In this document: positions 39,988 to 49,656 of the stretch, in pieces
How the letters are laid out: the number at the start of each line of letters is the position of its first letter
How positions within the stretch are numbered: position 1 is the first letter of the stretch
Assembly (NCBI RefSeq): GCF_029541745.1
Contig: NZ_CP089746.1
Coordinates: 930,001 to 994,000, forward strand
Direction: 5' to 3'
Length of the DNA: 64,000 nt
Source: Streptomyces sp. LX-29
GTDB lineage: Bacteria; Actinomycetota; Actinomycetes; Streptomycetales; Streptomycetaceae
Notes under the pieces: generated by a model
What the model was told of the DNA's origin: nothing
Database searches by the model: none
The model's input: only the letters and a program-made list of their open reading frames with translations
Program-made: the position numbers and the translations under genes

Positions 39988-40369
39988 CCGTCACCTCGTC
40001 ATAGCGGTCACCTCGTAGGAGCGGTCACCTCATAGCCGTCACCTCATAGCGAGCACCGCGGACCGTCGTGACCCCGTGCCGGGGACATGGTGGCCGTGGA
40101 CATGGTGACCCCGCGACCGTCACCCGAGCCGTCACCCAAGCCGGGACCGATCCCGTACACCGTGATGGATCTCGTACACGTTGACGGATCCCGTCACCGT
40201 GGCTGCTGCCATGACGTCCCGGACTCATACGGCGTGGTTGGTCACGGCGTGGTTGATCACGGTCTAGTTGATCAAGGTCTGGTTGATCCGCGTCGATGTG
40301 GTCGAGTCGATGTGGTCGATGTGGCAGACCCCGTTGGCCGACGTCCCGGCGCCAGCGCCGGGACGCGGG
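39988..40369. other. Gene-free convergent region with short repeats
   Basis: This 382-bp gap lies between the ends of the phosphatase and NsdA-like genes. Bases 39990-40055 repeat GTCACCTCGTAG/GTCACCTCATAG at intervals of about 18-22. Bases 40234-40290 contain GTGGTTGATCACGGTC-like units about 15-16 bp long. No gene is supported. Confidence 0.6.
40234..40290. repeat. 15-16-bp GGTTGATCA-type direct repeats
   Basis: Four successive copies of a unit ending in GGTTGATCACGG, with variants TAGTTGATCAAGG and TGGTTGATCCGCG, follow one another. TTGATCAA within one copy is itself palindromic. Confidence 0.5.
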
Positions 40370-41851
40370 CTACACGGTCGCGCTACCGCCCTTGTTGAGC
40401 CCCTTGGGCTTGGACGGCATCGCCTGCGAGATCTCCTCACGCAGCTCCCTGATCCGCTCGTTGCCGGCGTACTGGCCGGTGAGTCGGTACATCTCCCGCA
40501 GCCGGTCCCACGTCCGGTGCGAGGAGTTGTCCCGGATCGAGAGGAGCGCCATCCGCGCGTAGGTGTCGGCCTGCTCCGGGTCGTCGTCGATGAAGCACGC
40601 CGAGGCGATGGAGATGTGGTCGAAGATGGTGGACCGCTGGCGGCCCTTCTCCCGCATGTCCAGGGCCTCCTTGGCGTGCCGCTGGGCGATGACCGCGGCG
40701 CCGGCATCGTGCTCCGCCAGGGTGCGGTAGACCAGCCCCTGCATGCCGTGCAGATCGGCCTCGTTGAACAGCTGCATCCAGCTCGGCGGGGGCACGTCGC
40801 CGCGGTCGGAGACGAACAGCTCCTCCGCCTCGCCCAGGGTGCGACGCACCGCCTGGCCGTGGCCCATGGACGCCTGCGCCCATGCCTCGATGGTGCAGAA
40901 CATGGCGCGGGTGCGCGGCAGTGTCTCCTCGCCCGCGCCGGACTTCGCCAGCTGCATCAGGTCCAGGGCCTCCTGGGGCCGGCCCAGATGGACCATCTGC
41001 CGGGCGCAGCGGGACAGCGCCTCGCTGGCCCGTGGCCGGTCGCCGCCCTCGCGGGCCGCGTGCGCGGCGATGATGAAGTACTTCTGGGCGGTCGGCTCCA
41101 GGCCCACGTCGTGGGACATCCAGCCCGCCAGCACGGCGAGGTTGGCCGCCACCCCCCACAGCCTGCGCTGCAGGTGCTCGGGGTGGCGGTACGAGAGCAT
41201 GCCGCCCACCTCGTTGAGCTGGCCCACGACGGCCTTGCGCTGGAGTCCGCCGCCGCGCTGGGCGTCCCAGGCGCGGAAGATCTCGACGGAGGTCTCCAGC
41301 GCGACGACCTCGTCGGAGCCGACGGGCGCCGCCTCGTAGCGGTCGTAGCCGGCCTGGTCGAGGGAGAGGGGGTCGGTGGTCCGTGGGGCGTCGGTGGCGA
41401 GGTTGGGGTCGGTGCGCAGCCAGTCCTGCATGGCGTTGCTGATGGCGGATCCAGCGGCGAGCGCGGCGCCCGCGCCCACCAAGCCGCGTCGGTTGAACAT
41501 AAGGTCCATTCCCGTGAATTCGGTGAGGACCGCGGCGATACGATCCGACGCGTAGGGCAGTCCGTCGCCGGACTTTCCCCGCCCCACGCGTCCATGTCGC
41601 CCGAAGCCGAGATCCTCGATGGTCACGACACGACCGAGACGCTCGGTGAACAGGGCTGCCAAGACCTTCGGCACGGGGTCGCGCGGCGTCTCGCCGGTGT
41701 CGATCCAGCGCCGGACCCGAGAGGTGTCGGTCGCCAGTTGCGGATGGCCCATGGCCGCCGCCTTCCGGTTCACGAGCCTCGCGAGTTCGCCCTTGGACCA
41801 TCCGGCGAGGCCGAACAGGTCCGCAAGTCGGGTGTTGGGTTCCCTCGTCAC
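40370..41851 (-). CDS. NsdA-like TPR regulatory protein
   Basis: A 493-residue protein resembling the Streptomyces NsdA family, in which the founding member represses differentiation and antibiotic production. The N-terminal block [20 protein letters not shown] (here [19 protein letters not shown], residues 17-35) with [20 protein letters not shown] looks like a degenerate HTH-type domain. The rest (about 180-470) is TPR-like helical repeats ([20 protein letters not shown]). It starts with GTG, with a weak G-rich site. It diverges from the phosphotransferase gene. Whether it is NsdA itself or a paralogue cannot be told from context here. Confidence 0.75.
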   Translation of the reverse strand: MTREPNTRLADLFGLAGWSKGELARLVNRKAAAMGHPQLATDTSRVRRWIDTGETPRDPVPKVLAALFTERLGRVVTIEDLGFGRHGRVGRGKSGDGLPYASDRIAAVLTEFTGMDLMFNRRGLVGAGAALAAGSAISNAMQDWLRTDPNLATDAPRTTDPLSLDQAGYDRYEAAPVGSDEVVALETSVEIFRAWDAQRGGGLQRKAVVGQLNEVGGMLSYRHPEHLQRRLWGVAANLAVLAGWMSHDVGLEPTAQKYFIIAAHAAREGGDRPRASEALSRCARQMVHLGRPQEALDLMQLAKSGAGEETLPRTRAMFCTIEAWAQASMGHGQAVRRTLGEAEELFVSDRGDVPPPSWMQLFNEADLHGMQGLVYRTLAEHDAGAAVIAQRHAKEALDMREKGRQRSTIFDHISIASACFIDDDPEQADTYARMALLSIRDNSSHRTWDRLREMYRLTGQYAGNERIRELREEISQAMPSKPKGLNKGGSATV

Positions 41852-41914
41852 GTCAAGCCCCCAGGTTCCTCGGCTGTCTTGACACTAACGGGGTCCCGGC
41901 AGCCACCGCGAGCA

Positions 41915-41944
41915 TTCGCCAGGGTTCGCCAGGGTCCGCCAGAT
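41915..41944. repeat. Three 10-bp direct repeats in the NsdA-like/phosphotransferase promoter region
   Basis: TTCGCCAGGG occurs at 41915-41924 and 41925-41934, followed by the related TCCGCCAGAT (41935-41944). The 10-bp period puts each copy on the same DNA face, as in sites for cooperatively bound regulators. It lies 64-93 bases before the NsdA-like start. Confidence 0.45.
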
Positions 41945-42088
41945 GGTGTGCCACCCGCGGGTGGGTGTGGTGTAGGAACGCGCCATCCCGGCCCGGCGGA
42001 CGGACCGCATTCCCCAGGGTGCGGCGCGCCCACCGGGGCCGGGACGGCGCACGCGATTCGTCGGAACACGAAGGGATCTGTATTGCCC

Positions 42089-43183
42089 ATGTACGCAGCA
42101 TCGTCCTCCGTGTCCGCCCCATCCCGGCCGTACCGCCAGCACCCCGGCGGCGGGCCGTATCTCGACCCCACCCACGGCGGACGGGCGCGGCGGGCCCAGG
42201 GCCTCATCCCTCAACCGCTCAGCGGGAGACTCGACTTGTCCGGCCCTCAAGGCGCTCAACTGCGCACAGCGATCGCGGCCGTGCACCGGATCTGCCCCGA
42301 GTTCAACCCCGTTCAGGTGCTGCGGCGCACCGGGCGGTCCGTACTGTTGATCGGGACGACCGGACGGATCACCGCGGTCGCCAAGTGCCTGCTGGACCAC
42401 TCGCCCGCCTGGGCGGTCCGGTTCCAGCAGGAAATAGCGACATACCGCACGTTCGTCCGGCACCGCCCGCCGGTGCGGGTGCCACGACTGATCGCTGCGG
42501 ATCCGGACAACTGCACGCTGGTCATCGAGCGGACGCCGGGCCGGGTCGCGGCGCTCCAGCGGCATCCGGTGGAGACGCCACCGCGGACGGACGTCCGCGC
42601 GGCGCTCGGCGCCATCCGTCGGGTCAACCTCTGGCGGCCCCCGGCCGGCCACTTCGAGGCTCCGCTCGACTACGCCGCCCGGCTGGCCCGCTACCACGAA
42701 CTGGGGCTGCTCACCGACCGGGACATGGGCGACCTGCAGAAGCTGCTGCACGGGCTGGCCCACGCGCCCGGGCGGCAGAGCCCCTGGGAGTTCTGTCATG
42801 GCGACGCCCTGTTAAACAACATCCTGCTCTCCCCCGCAGGAGCGGTGCTGGTCGACTGGGACCACGCGGGCTGGTACCTCCCGGGGTACGACCTGGCGAC
42901 CCTGTGGACGGTGCTCGGGGACGCTCCGGGGGCGCGGCGGGAGATCAGCAGTCTGGCGCAGGCCTCGGGCCCTGCGTCGCGGGACGCCTTCCTGGTCAAC
43001 CTGATGCTGGTGCTGACCCGGGAGATCCGCACCTACGAGAGCGCGGTGCACCGCACGATGACCGACCCGGCCCCCGCGGCCGGCGTCGGGGCCGGCGAGG
43101 AGCAGCGGCTGTTGCTGCGCCGGCTGCACGACGACTGCGCGATGGCGCGCCGCGCCGTGCGGGCGGCGGTCGGCACCCGCTGA
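42089..43183 (+). CDS. Aminoglycoside/choline phosphotransferase-family protein with TTA codon
   Basis: A 364-residue APH/choline-kinase-fold protein. The catalytic loop HGDALLNN starts at H237 and the metal-binding VDWDHAGWY follows, as in APH-family kinases. The N-terminal 45 residues are variable. The substrate is unknown; family members phosphorylate antibiotics, sugars or amino alcohols. Codon 242, inside the catalytic loop, is TTA (42812-42814), so full-length enzyme would depend on bldA tRNA. The ATG is chosen, but a TTG at 42083 has better spacing from AAGGGA. The gene ends before two strong hairpins. Confidence 0.8.
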   Translation: MYAASSSVSAPSRPYRQHPGGGPYLDPTHGGRARRAQGLIPQPLSGRLDLSGPQGAQLRTAIAAVHRICPEFNPVQVLRRTGRSVLLIGTTGRITAVAKCLLDHSPAWAVRFQQEIATYRTFVRHRPPVRVPRLIAADPDNCTLVIERTPGRVAALQRHPVETPPRTDVRAALGAIRRVNLWRPPAGHFEAPLDYAARLARYHELGLLTDRDMGDLQKLLHGLAHAPGRQSPWEFCHGDALLNNILLSPAGAVLVDWDHAGWYLPGYDLATLWTVLGDAPGARREISSLAQASGPASRDAFLVNLMLVLTREIRTYESAVHRTMTDPAPAAGVGAGEEQRLLLRRLHDDCAMARRAVRAAVGTR

Positions 43184-43270
43184 TCCCGCCCGGCCCGTCC
43201 GCTTCCCCAGGGGCGCGTCGCCGGTTCGCTCCGGCCCAAAGCCGGGGCCGGAGCGCCGCTCCCGACGGGT

Positions 43271-43290
43271 TCACCGGTCTGGACCGGTGA
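43271..43290. terminator. 9-bp perfect hairpin
   Basis: TCACCGGTC and GACCGGTGA are separated by two bases. The hairpin lies 88 bases after the phosphotransferase stop and just before a longer stem. Confidence 0.45.
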
Positions 43291-43303
43291 CGCGCCGCAG
43301 GCC

Positions 43304-43342
43304 CGAGGGCTCGCACCGGAAAGACCCCGGTGCGAGCCCTCG
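43304..43342 (+). terminator. 16-bp perfect-stem terminator after the phosphotransferase gene
   Basis: CGAGGGCTCGCACCGG (43304-43319) pairs perfectly with 43327-43342 across a 7-nt loop. It stands between the phosphotransferase stop and the amidase promoter and lacks a U-tract. Confidence 0.75.
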
Positions 43343-43371
43343 ACGCGTTCTCACCGGGCGTACGCATGTCG

Positions 43372-43400
43372 TTGACGGAACGTTCGGCAGCGGCTACCTC
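43372..43400 (+). promoter_or_regulatory. Candidate amidase promoter
   Basis: TTGACG (43372-43377) and TACCTC (43395-43400) are 17 bp apart, which predicts a start near 43408 and a leader of about 54 bases before the TTG start at 43462. The -35 is near consensus; the -10 is a weaker match. Confidence 0.45.
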
Positions 43401-43461
43401 TAAGGTCGTTCGGCCCCGCACGCCCCGCCCCCACGCTCGGCCTGTCCTGAAGGAGGCTGCA

Positions 43462-45465
43462 TTGCGAGGATCCGTTCCGGCCCGAACATCCCTCTCGGGT
43501 GGCCGTCGCCGTGGCTCCCGGCCGCGCGCCATGGTGGCCGTCGCCTCCGCCGCGCTGCTGACGGGCCTGGTCTGCGCGCCGTCCGCCACCTCGGCCGCGT
43601 CCGCCACCCCCCGCGCCACCCCCGACACGCTCCAGGAGGCGTTCGCCGCGGCCGCGGAGGAGTACCGCGTCCCGCAGAGCGTGCTGCTGGGCGTGGCGTA
43701 TCTGGAGTCCCGCTGGGACGGCCACCGGGGCGCGCCCAGCGTCACCGGCGGATACGGCCCGATGCACCTCACGGACGCGCGCACCGCCCTCGCCGAGACC
43801 CCGCACCACAGCCATGGCACCGAGGACCCGCGCGGGGACGCGGCCCGCCCGGCGAGACCGCCCGCGGCCGAAGTGCCGCCGCCCGGGGAACTCCCGCCCC
43901 GGCTGCGCACCCTGGACCGCGCGGCGCGGCTGACCGGGCTGCCCGCCGATGCGCTGCGCCGGGACGAGACGGCCAATGTGCGCGGCGGCGCGGCCCTGCT
44001 CGCCGCCACCCAGCGGGAGCTGGGGCTGCCGCTGAGCCGGGACCCGGCCGACTGGTACGGGGCGGTGGCGGGCTACTCCGGCGCCGACGACGCCGCCACC
44101 GCGGCGGTCTTCGCGGACGACGTGTTCGCGGTGATCCGCGCGGGCGAGCGGCGCACCACCGAGGCGGGCGAGCGGATGGTGCTGGAGGCCGTGCCCGCGG
44201 TGGACCCGCAGCGGGAGCAGTTGTCCGCGCTCGACCTTCGGGTGCCGCGCCGGGACCCGCGCACCGAGTGTCCGCTGAGCGTGGCGTGCGAGTGGATCCC
44301 GGCGCCGTACCAGGAGTTCGGCGACGGCGACTACGGCAACCACGACAAGGGCGACCGCCCGGTCTCCCAGCAGGTGGACTACATCATCGTCCATGACACC
44401 GAGGGCTCCTGGGACACCGCCATCCGCCTGGTCCAGGACCCCACCTACGTGTCCTGGCACTACACGCTGCGCTCGGCGGACGGGCATGTGGCCCAGCACG
44501 TGCCGACCAGGGACGTCCCCTGGCACGCGGGCAACTGGTATGTGAACGCCAAGTCGGTGGGGCTGGAGCACGAGGGCTTCCTGGCCGCGCCGGACGCCTG
44601 GTACACGGAGGCGATGTACCGCTCGTCGGCCCGGCTGGTGCGCTATCTGGCCTGGAAGTACGACATCCCGCTGGACCGCCAGCACATCCTGGGCCACGAC
44701 AACGTCCCCGGCACGCTGGCCACGACCATCCGCGGCATGCACACCGACCCCGGCCCCTACTGGGACTGGCAGCACTACTTCACTCTGCTGGGCGCCCCGT
44801 TCCAGCGCACCGCGGGCCGCTGGGGCGGGCTGGTCACCATCCGCCCCGACTACGCGAGCCACCAACCCGTCTACACGGGGTGCGGGAAGCCGGGGGTGCC
44901 GTGCACGGCGCACGGGTCGGGGGCGGTGCGGCTGCACACCGCGCCCAGCGCGGACGCCCCGCTGGTGAAGGACATCGGGCTGCGCCCCGACGGCGGCGCC
45001 TCGACGACCGGAGTGAACGACACCGGCGCCCGCGCCTCCACCGGGCAGCGATACGCGGTCGCGGACCGCGCGGGCGAGTGGACGGCGGTGTGGTACCTGG
45101 GACAGAAGGCGTGGTTCCACAACCCGCCGCGGCGGCCGACGGCGGTGGACGCCCGCGGGCTGGTGGTGACGCCCAAGGAGGGCCGGGCCGAGGTGCCCGT
45201 CTACGGGCGGGCCTACCCGGAGCCGGCCGCCTATCCGAAGGGGGTGCCCGTGCAGCCGGTCTCACCGCTGCCGTACAAGCTGCTGGCGGGCCAGTCCTAC
45301 GCGTTGGGGCTGCGCACCCAGGGCGAGTACCTCTGGGCGACCACCTTCGACCCGGCCGGGCACGCGGTGGTCCGCGGCCAGGAGACGTACTACCAGATCC
45401 AGTTCGGGCACCGGGTGGCGTTCGTCAAGGCGGCCGATGTGGATGTGCGCCGCTCGGACCGCTAG
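43462..45465 (+). CDS. Secreted N-acetylmuramoyl-L-alanine amidase with transglycosylase-like domain
   Basis: A 667-residue exported peptidoglycan hydrolase. The TTG at 43462 is chosen because AGGAGG lies five bases upstream and a signal peptide follows (Arg-rich residues, then MVAVASAALLTGLVCAP and an Ala-rich cleavage region near residue 48). Residues about 55-105 resemble a lytic transglycosylase/SLT front (YLESRW with E82, GGYGPMHL). The amidase_2/PGRP domain spans about 300-440, with zinc-ligand candidates H311 (IIVHDTEG) and H427 (HTDPG) and GLEHEG between. The C-terminal part looks like SH3-type wall-binding modules. It cuts the amide between MurNAc and the stem peptide outside the cell. 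Confidence 0.88.
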   Translation: MRGSVPARTSLSGGRRRGSRPRAMVAVASAALLTGLVCAPSATSAASATPRATPDTLQEAFAAAAEEYRVPQSVLLGVAYLESRWDGHRGAPSVTGGYGPMHLTDARTALAETPHHSHGTEDPRGDAARPARPPAAEVPPPGELPPRLRTLDRAARLTGLPADALRRDETANVRGGAALLAATQRELGLPLSRDPADWYGAVAGYSGADDAATAAVFADDVFAVIRAGERRTTEAGERMVLEAVPAVDPQREQLSALDLRVPRRDPRTECPLSVACEWIPAPYQEFGDGDYGNHDKGDRPVSQQVDYIIVHDTEGSWDTAIRLVQDPTYVSWHYTLRSADGHVAQHVPTRDVPWHAGNWYVNAKSVGLEHEGFLAAPDAWYTEAMYRSSARLVRYLAWKYDIPLDRQHILGHDNVPGTLATTIRGMHTDPGPYWDWQHYFTLLGAPFQRTAGRWGGLVTIRPDYASHQPVYTGCGKPGVPCTAHGSGAVRLHTAPSADAPLVKDIGLRPDGGASTTGVNDTGARASTGQRYAVADRAGEWTAVWYLGQKAWFHNPPRRPTAVDARGLVVTPKEGRAEVPVYGRAYPEPAAYPKGVPVQPVSPLPYKLLAGQSYALGLRTQGEYLWATTFDPAGHAVVRGQETYYQIQFGHRVAFVKAADVDVRRSDR

Positions 45466-45522
45466 CGCGTCCCCGGTCCGGGTCCGCGCGCTCAGCGGAC
45501 CCGGGCCGGGCTCCGGGCGGGC

Positions 45523-46023
45523 TCAGCTCTGCTGGAACATCTCCGCGGGCAGCGGCTTGAGCAGCCGGTAGAGGTCGTCGGTGATCGGCCGGTCCCAGCT
45601 GGCGATGGTGACGAGCACGCCGTCGCTGCGGTCGAACTGGGCGCAGGAGATGCGGCTCTCGGAGAGCTTGACACGGCGCACGATGAGCAGGTTGTCCTCG
45701 TGCATCACCGGGGTGTCCTCGACGTCCAGCACCTGGACCGGTTCGTCGTTGCCGAGCGCCGCCAGCAGCTGGGTGACCTCGAACGGCACCTGTCCCTCGG
45801 CCAGCTCGCGGACCGGCGAGCCCTCCGGCAGATTGCCGATGATCATCGCGGGGCCGCGGCCGCCGAACAGGTCGTAGCGCAGGAACACGCCCTGGCAGCT
45901 GCCGTCCGGCGCGGGCAGCAGGCCGGCCCCCAGATCGCCGGGCCAGTCGCCCGGGTCCATGGCCAGGACGTCGAAGTCCGGGCCGGTGGGTGTGGCGGCG
46001 CTGCGGCGGCGGAGGAACGACAT
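45523..46023 (-). CDS. Conserved-looking small cytoplasmic protein, unknown function
   Basis: A 166-residue protein without signal peptide or membrane helix that I cannot assign to a named family. It has alternating strand/helix character (GVFLRYDLFGGRGPAMIIG, VPFEVTQLLAALGNDEPVQV) and ends in PAEMFQQS. The ATG at 46023 was chosen; an in-frame ATG three codons upstream (46032) is possible. Neither has a clear Shine-Dalgarno. TACCAT seven bases upstream could be the -10 of a leaderless transcript. It ends 57 bases from the convergent amidase gene. Confidence 0.65.
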   Translation of the reverse strand: MSFLRRRSAATPTGPDFDVLAMDPGDWPGDLGAGLLPAPDGSCQGVFLRYDLFGGRGPAMIIGNLPEGSPVRELAEGQVPFEVTQLLAALGNDEPVQVLDVEDTPVMHEDNLLIVRRVKLSESRISCAQFDRSDGVLVTIASWDRPITDDLYRLLKPLPAEMFQQS

Positions 46024-46492
46024 GCGGACCATGGTACGTGGCCGAGGCCGCCCTCCGCGCCCAAGGGAGGCCGGGGTGACGACCCCGCGACGACGGGGGC
46101 GCACAGCGCGGCCGGCCCGCCGACGGACGGCCGCGCGCCGGCCGGTTCCCGTGGGGCTCCGGGATGTCGGAGACGCCTCCCGGGACGGGTGGGCCGGCTG
46201 GGCCGTCCCGGTACGCGAGTGCCGGGCGAGGCCCGCCGGGGCTCCCGGAGGGCGGCCGGCCCTCTCGAACGCTCGCGCCCCCCGAGGCAGCCTCCCTCCG
46301 CGCCGGGCGGCGGGGCCCGTCGGCGTGGCCCCGAGGCGGCTGAGCGGCCCTGGTGACGTCGGCTGTGGTGCGGCGGCGCCTTGAAGGGGCAGGGGCTGTG
46401 GGGGATGTGCGACTGCCGTCGCGTAGGGCGCCACCAGCCACGACCGGCCCGCAGGCGATCGACGACCCGTCGCGGCACGTCCCGCGGAGCGC
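46024..46492. other. Gene-free region between two minus-strand genes
   Basis: This 469-bp stretch follows the LAL gene and precedes the small-protein gene. It is uniformly GC-rich with no convincing ORF, hairpin or repeat array. It should hold the promoter of the small-protein gene near 46040-46080. Confidence 0.5.
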
Positions 46493-49435
46493 TCAGCGCC
46501 CTCCGGGTGCGCCGTCGGGCGGTTGAAGGCCGGTGCCGATGGCCCTGGCGAGCCCGGGGCGGTCGGTGCCGACCTTGCGGAAGACGGCGGACAGCAGCCG
46601 GGCGACCTCGCGCTCGGCCAGGCCGAGCTCGTCCGCGATCCGGGCGTCGGTCCAGCCCGCGGCGGCCCGCTCGGCGACGGCCTGCTCCTGCCGGGTCAGG
46701 GCGCCGGTGGCGTCGACGCGCAGCCGCAGCGAACGCAGCCCGATCGCCGAGAGCTCGTCGCGGGCCCGCGCGGCGAGGGTGTCGGCGCCGCACTGGAGGG
46801 CGCCGCGCAGCCCGCGGTGCAGCCGGTCGCCGGCCTCCTGTGGCAGGCCGATGCGGCGTAGCGCGGCACCGTGGTCGACGAGGGCGTGTGCCAGGTCGTA
46901 GGCGGCGGGCGACCGCTCCAGGTGGCTGACGGCCTCGGCGAGGAGCGTCATCCGCTCGCTCCCGGTGGCCACGGAGGCGGCGGCGTGCAGCGCCTGTCCG
47001 GTCGCGGAGGGCGTGCCGAACTGGCGGGCCCGGCGGACGGCGTCGGCCGCGGTCTCCACGGCCGCGGCCGGGTCGGTGAGCGCCAGGGCGCGGGCGAGCT
47101 GCGGCTGCCAGGGGCAGAAGGCGGGGTTGCGCCAGCCTCGCGCGTCGAGACGGCGGCCGGCCGCGGCGAGCTGCTGCCGGGCCTCCCGGTGCAGTCCGGT
47201 GGCCAGCAGCAGTTCGCCGTGGGCGGCCTGGGCGTCGGGGTACACGACGGCCTTGGGCACGCTCTGCCCGTAGTCGTACTCGACGGCCACCCGCTGGGCG
47301 TCCTCGGTGCGTCCCTGGCCGATGAGGGTCAGCACCAGGGTGCCGACGGCGGCCCACTCGGCGGGTGTGGAGGCTCCGACGCGCGCGGAGATCCGCAGAC
47401 CCTCGCGGACCAGCTCCTCGGCCTCGCCCAGGCGGCCGCGTCGGTAGCGGACGTAGCCGAGCAGGGTGAGTCCGAAGGACAGGTGGGAGCCGCGCCAGCC
47501 CTTGCGCTCACACTCGGCGATGCCCTGGTGGAACAGCTCCTCGGCGCGGCCGGGCTGGTCGCAGTACATGAAGGTGAGGGCGACGAGGACGGGCACCTCG
47601 AAGCCCCAGTTGTCGTCGGTCCAGTCGAGTCCGTCGCCGAGGGCGGCCTCCGCGTACCGCAGTGCGGAGTCGGCGCTCTCGCCGCGCACGACCGCGTCCC
47701 AGGCGCGGAGTCCCAGCAGGTACCGCTCGGCCAGGCCGCGGCCGCTGAGGTGTTCGACCAGTCGGGCGAGCCGCCGGGAGCGGGCCGGGGAGTCCGCCTC
47801 GTCGGCCCGGAAGGCGTTCCACATGAACTGTTCGGCCTGCATACGCAGCCGGGTGCGGGCGCTGGTGGCGGCCCGGGCCTCGGCGGCGACGATCCGCGCG
47901 GCCTCCTCCATGTGACCGCTGTGCCCGTACGCCTGCGCGAGACGGACGGTGATGGCGTCGCGCAGGGCGGAGTCGAGGACCGGCTCCTCCAGCGCGGCCT
48001 TCAGGTAGTTGACGGTGATGGCCGGCTCGGTGAGCAGCGCGGAGCAGCCCAGTTCGAAGAGGACGGCGGCGCGCTCCTCCATGGCCGGCGGTTCGCGCAG
48101 GGCGCGGGCGAGGCAGCGGCGGGCGGCGTCCGGGGCGCCGGCCCGTAGGTACTCGCGGGCGGCCTCGCGCAGCTGCTGGACGACCCACGGATCGGCCTCG
48201 GGATGCATCTCCAGCACATGCCGTCCGGCGGCCGCGGCACCCAGCCCCGCGCCGATGGCGGCCGTGGCGGCCTGACCGTGCATCGCGACGCGCAGGCTGC
48301 CGGGGATGGCGCGGTAGACCGCGGTGGCGACGAGGGGATGGAAGAACTCCAGCCGCTCTTCGAAGGGCTTGCCGGCTCCGGTCGGGGCGGGCGCGAGGAT
48401 GCGCGCGTCGCGCAGCCGGGCCACGAGGTCCGGGGTGTCCCCGCTGCTGATCGCGGCGACGGCGGTGGCCAGGGTCGGCGTGGCCTCGGCGCCGAGGACG
48501 GCGACGGCCCAGGCCAGGCGCACCGCGGAGGTGCCGAGCCGCTCCAGCCGCTCGATGAGGCCGCTGTCCTTGGCCATGGAGACCATCTGGCGCAGCTCCG
48601 CGGCGCTCGACGAGCCGGGCTTGAGCTCGCGGTCGTAGACCTTGGCGGCGAGCTCGACGACTTCGAAGGGGTTGCCGCCGGTGACCGCCCAGCACTCGCG
48701 GCAGAACGCCTCGTCGGCCTCGTCGCCGATGGCGTCGCGGACGATGCGGCCGACGGCGCCGGGCGTCAGCGGGGCGAGCAGGTGGGGTCGGGAGCCCTGG
48801 CGCTCGGCGAGCCTGCGGAAGGCGGCGGCGTCGGCGGAGAGGTCCTCCGGGCGGTAGCCGACGACCAGCAGCATGGGTAGGTCCTCGGCGCGGGGCGCGA
48901 AGCCGGTGAGCCAGTCCAGGGACTCGGTGTCGGCCCAGTGGGCGTCGTCCAGGATCATCACGACCGGGGCGCGCTGCACCGCGAAGCGGGTCACGAGCCA
49001 GTCCAGGCCGTCGCGCACGCCCTGCGGGTCGGGCGCGCCGCCGTCCTTGGGCACCACCAGCCCCACGGCGGGCGCGACGATGTCGTACCAGCTGCCGAGG
49101 ATGGCGCGGTGCTGCTCCTCGGTGGCGGCGGCGAGCACGGGCTGGACGAGCTGGCGCACGACGTGGAAGGCCAGCCCCTGCTCGTGCTCTCCGCCGCGGG
49201 CGGTCAGCACCGTGCAGCCGCGTGCGACGGCGCTGCGGCGGACCTCGGCGAGCAGCGCGGTCTTGCCGACGCCGGCCGGTCCGGCGAAGGCGATCACTCC
49301 GCCCGCGCGCCGTCCCGAGGCGTCGTCCGGGGCGCCGCACAGACCGGTCAACGCGCGTTCCATCGCGTCGATCTCCGCTTCGCGCTCCACTAACCTCCGG
49401 CCCGGCCGGATCCTGTTCCCCATGCCCTCGGTCAC
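46493..49435 (-). CDS. Large ATP-binding LuxR-family (LAL) regulator with early TTA codon
   Basis: A 980-residue LAL-type activator. An N-terminal AAA/STAND ATPase carries Walker A GPAGVGKT (K58) and Walker B VVMILDDAH. A long TPR-like helical region follows, and a C-terminal LuxR HTH (LTRQEQAVAERAAAGWTDARIADELGLAEREV, written here in family consensus order over about 910-955) ends the protein. The GTG at 49435 is preferred because GGAAGGGG lies seven bases upstream; ATG 49423 is an alternative. Codon 15 is TTA (49391-49393), so translation should depend on bldA. It diverges from the terpene synthase gene across 221 bp and is the natural candidate to control it. Confidence 0.88.
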   Translation of the reverse strand: MTEGMGNRIRPGRRLVEREAEIDAMERALTGLCGAPDDASGRRAGGVIAFAGPAGVGKTALLAEVRRSAVARGCTVLTARGGEHEQGLAFHVVRQLVQPVLAAATEEQHRAILGSWYDIVAPAVGLVVPKDGGAPDPQGVRDGLDWLVTRFAVQRAPVVMILDDAHWADTESLDWLTGFAPRAEDLPMLLVVGYRPEDLSADAAAFRRLAERQGSRPHLLAPLTPGAVGRIVRDAIGDEADEAFCRECWAVTGGNPFEVVELAAKVYDRELKPGSSSAAELRQMVSMAKDSGLIERLERLGTSAVRLAWAVAVLGAEATPTLATAVAAISSGDTPDLVARLRDARILAPAPTGAGKPFEERLEFFHPLVATAVYRAIPGSLRVAMHGQAATAAIGAGLGAAAAGRHVLEMHPEADPWVVQQLREAAREYLRAGAPDAARRCLARALREPPAMEERAAVLFELGCSALLTEPAITVNYLKAALEEPVLDSALRDAITVRLAQAYGHSGHMEEAARIVAAEARAATSARTRLRMQAEQFMWNAFRADEADSPARSRRLARLVEHLSGRGLAERYLLGLRAWDAVVRGESADSALRYAEAALGDGLDWTDDNWGFEVPVLVALTFMYCDQPGRAEELFHQGIAECERKGWRGSHLSFGLTLLGYVRYRRGRLGEAEELVREGLRISARVGASTPAEWAAVGTLVLTLIGQGRTEDAQRVAVEYDYGQSVPKAVVYPDAQAAHGELLLATGLHREARQQLAAAGRRLDARGWRNPAFCPWQPQLARALALTDPAAAVETAADAVRRARQFGTPSATGQALHAAASVATGSERMTLLAEAVSHLERSPAAYDLAHALVDHGAALRRIGLPQEAGDRLHRGLRGALQCGADTLAARARDELSAIGLRSLRLRVDATGALTRQEQAVAERAAAGWTDARIADELGLAEREVARLLSAVFRKVGTDRPGLARAIGTGLQPPDGAPGGR

Positions 49436-49656
49436 CTCTACGCCCCTTCCACAGGTAACGCTGAGCGTAGTAGCACTGGACTCTCCGTAGCAGCCGAAGG
49501 GGGAACTTCGCCGGGCATGGGCCAATGGCACACGCCACTTCGACATTCGCCCTATCGGCCACTTCACTGATCACGGACGATGGCTCAAACGGATCCGGAG
49601 GGGGCGTCAGCTCCCCGGCTCCGTACGGCAGATGGTGCGGGTGGGGACGGTGGGAC
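49436..49656. promoter_or_regulatory. Divergent LAL/terpene synthase promoter region
   Basis: Both genes read outward from this 221-bp region, so it must hold at least two promoters. It includes an AT-richer segment near 49460-49580. I cannot point to a convincing -35/-10 pair or a clear LuxR-type inverted repeat by eye. Confidence 0.5.

Noticed and set aside
41879..41884. TTGACA as a plus-strand -35 for the phosphotransferase gene
   Set aside because: No acceptable -10 lies 16-19 bp downstream.
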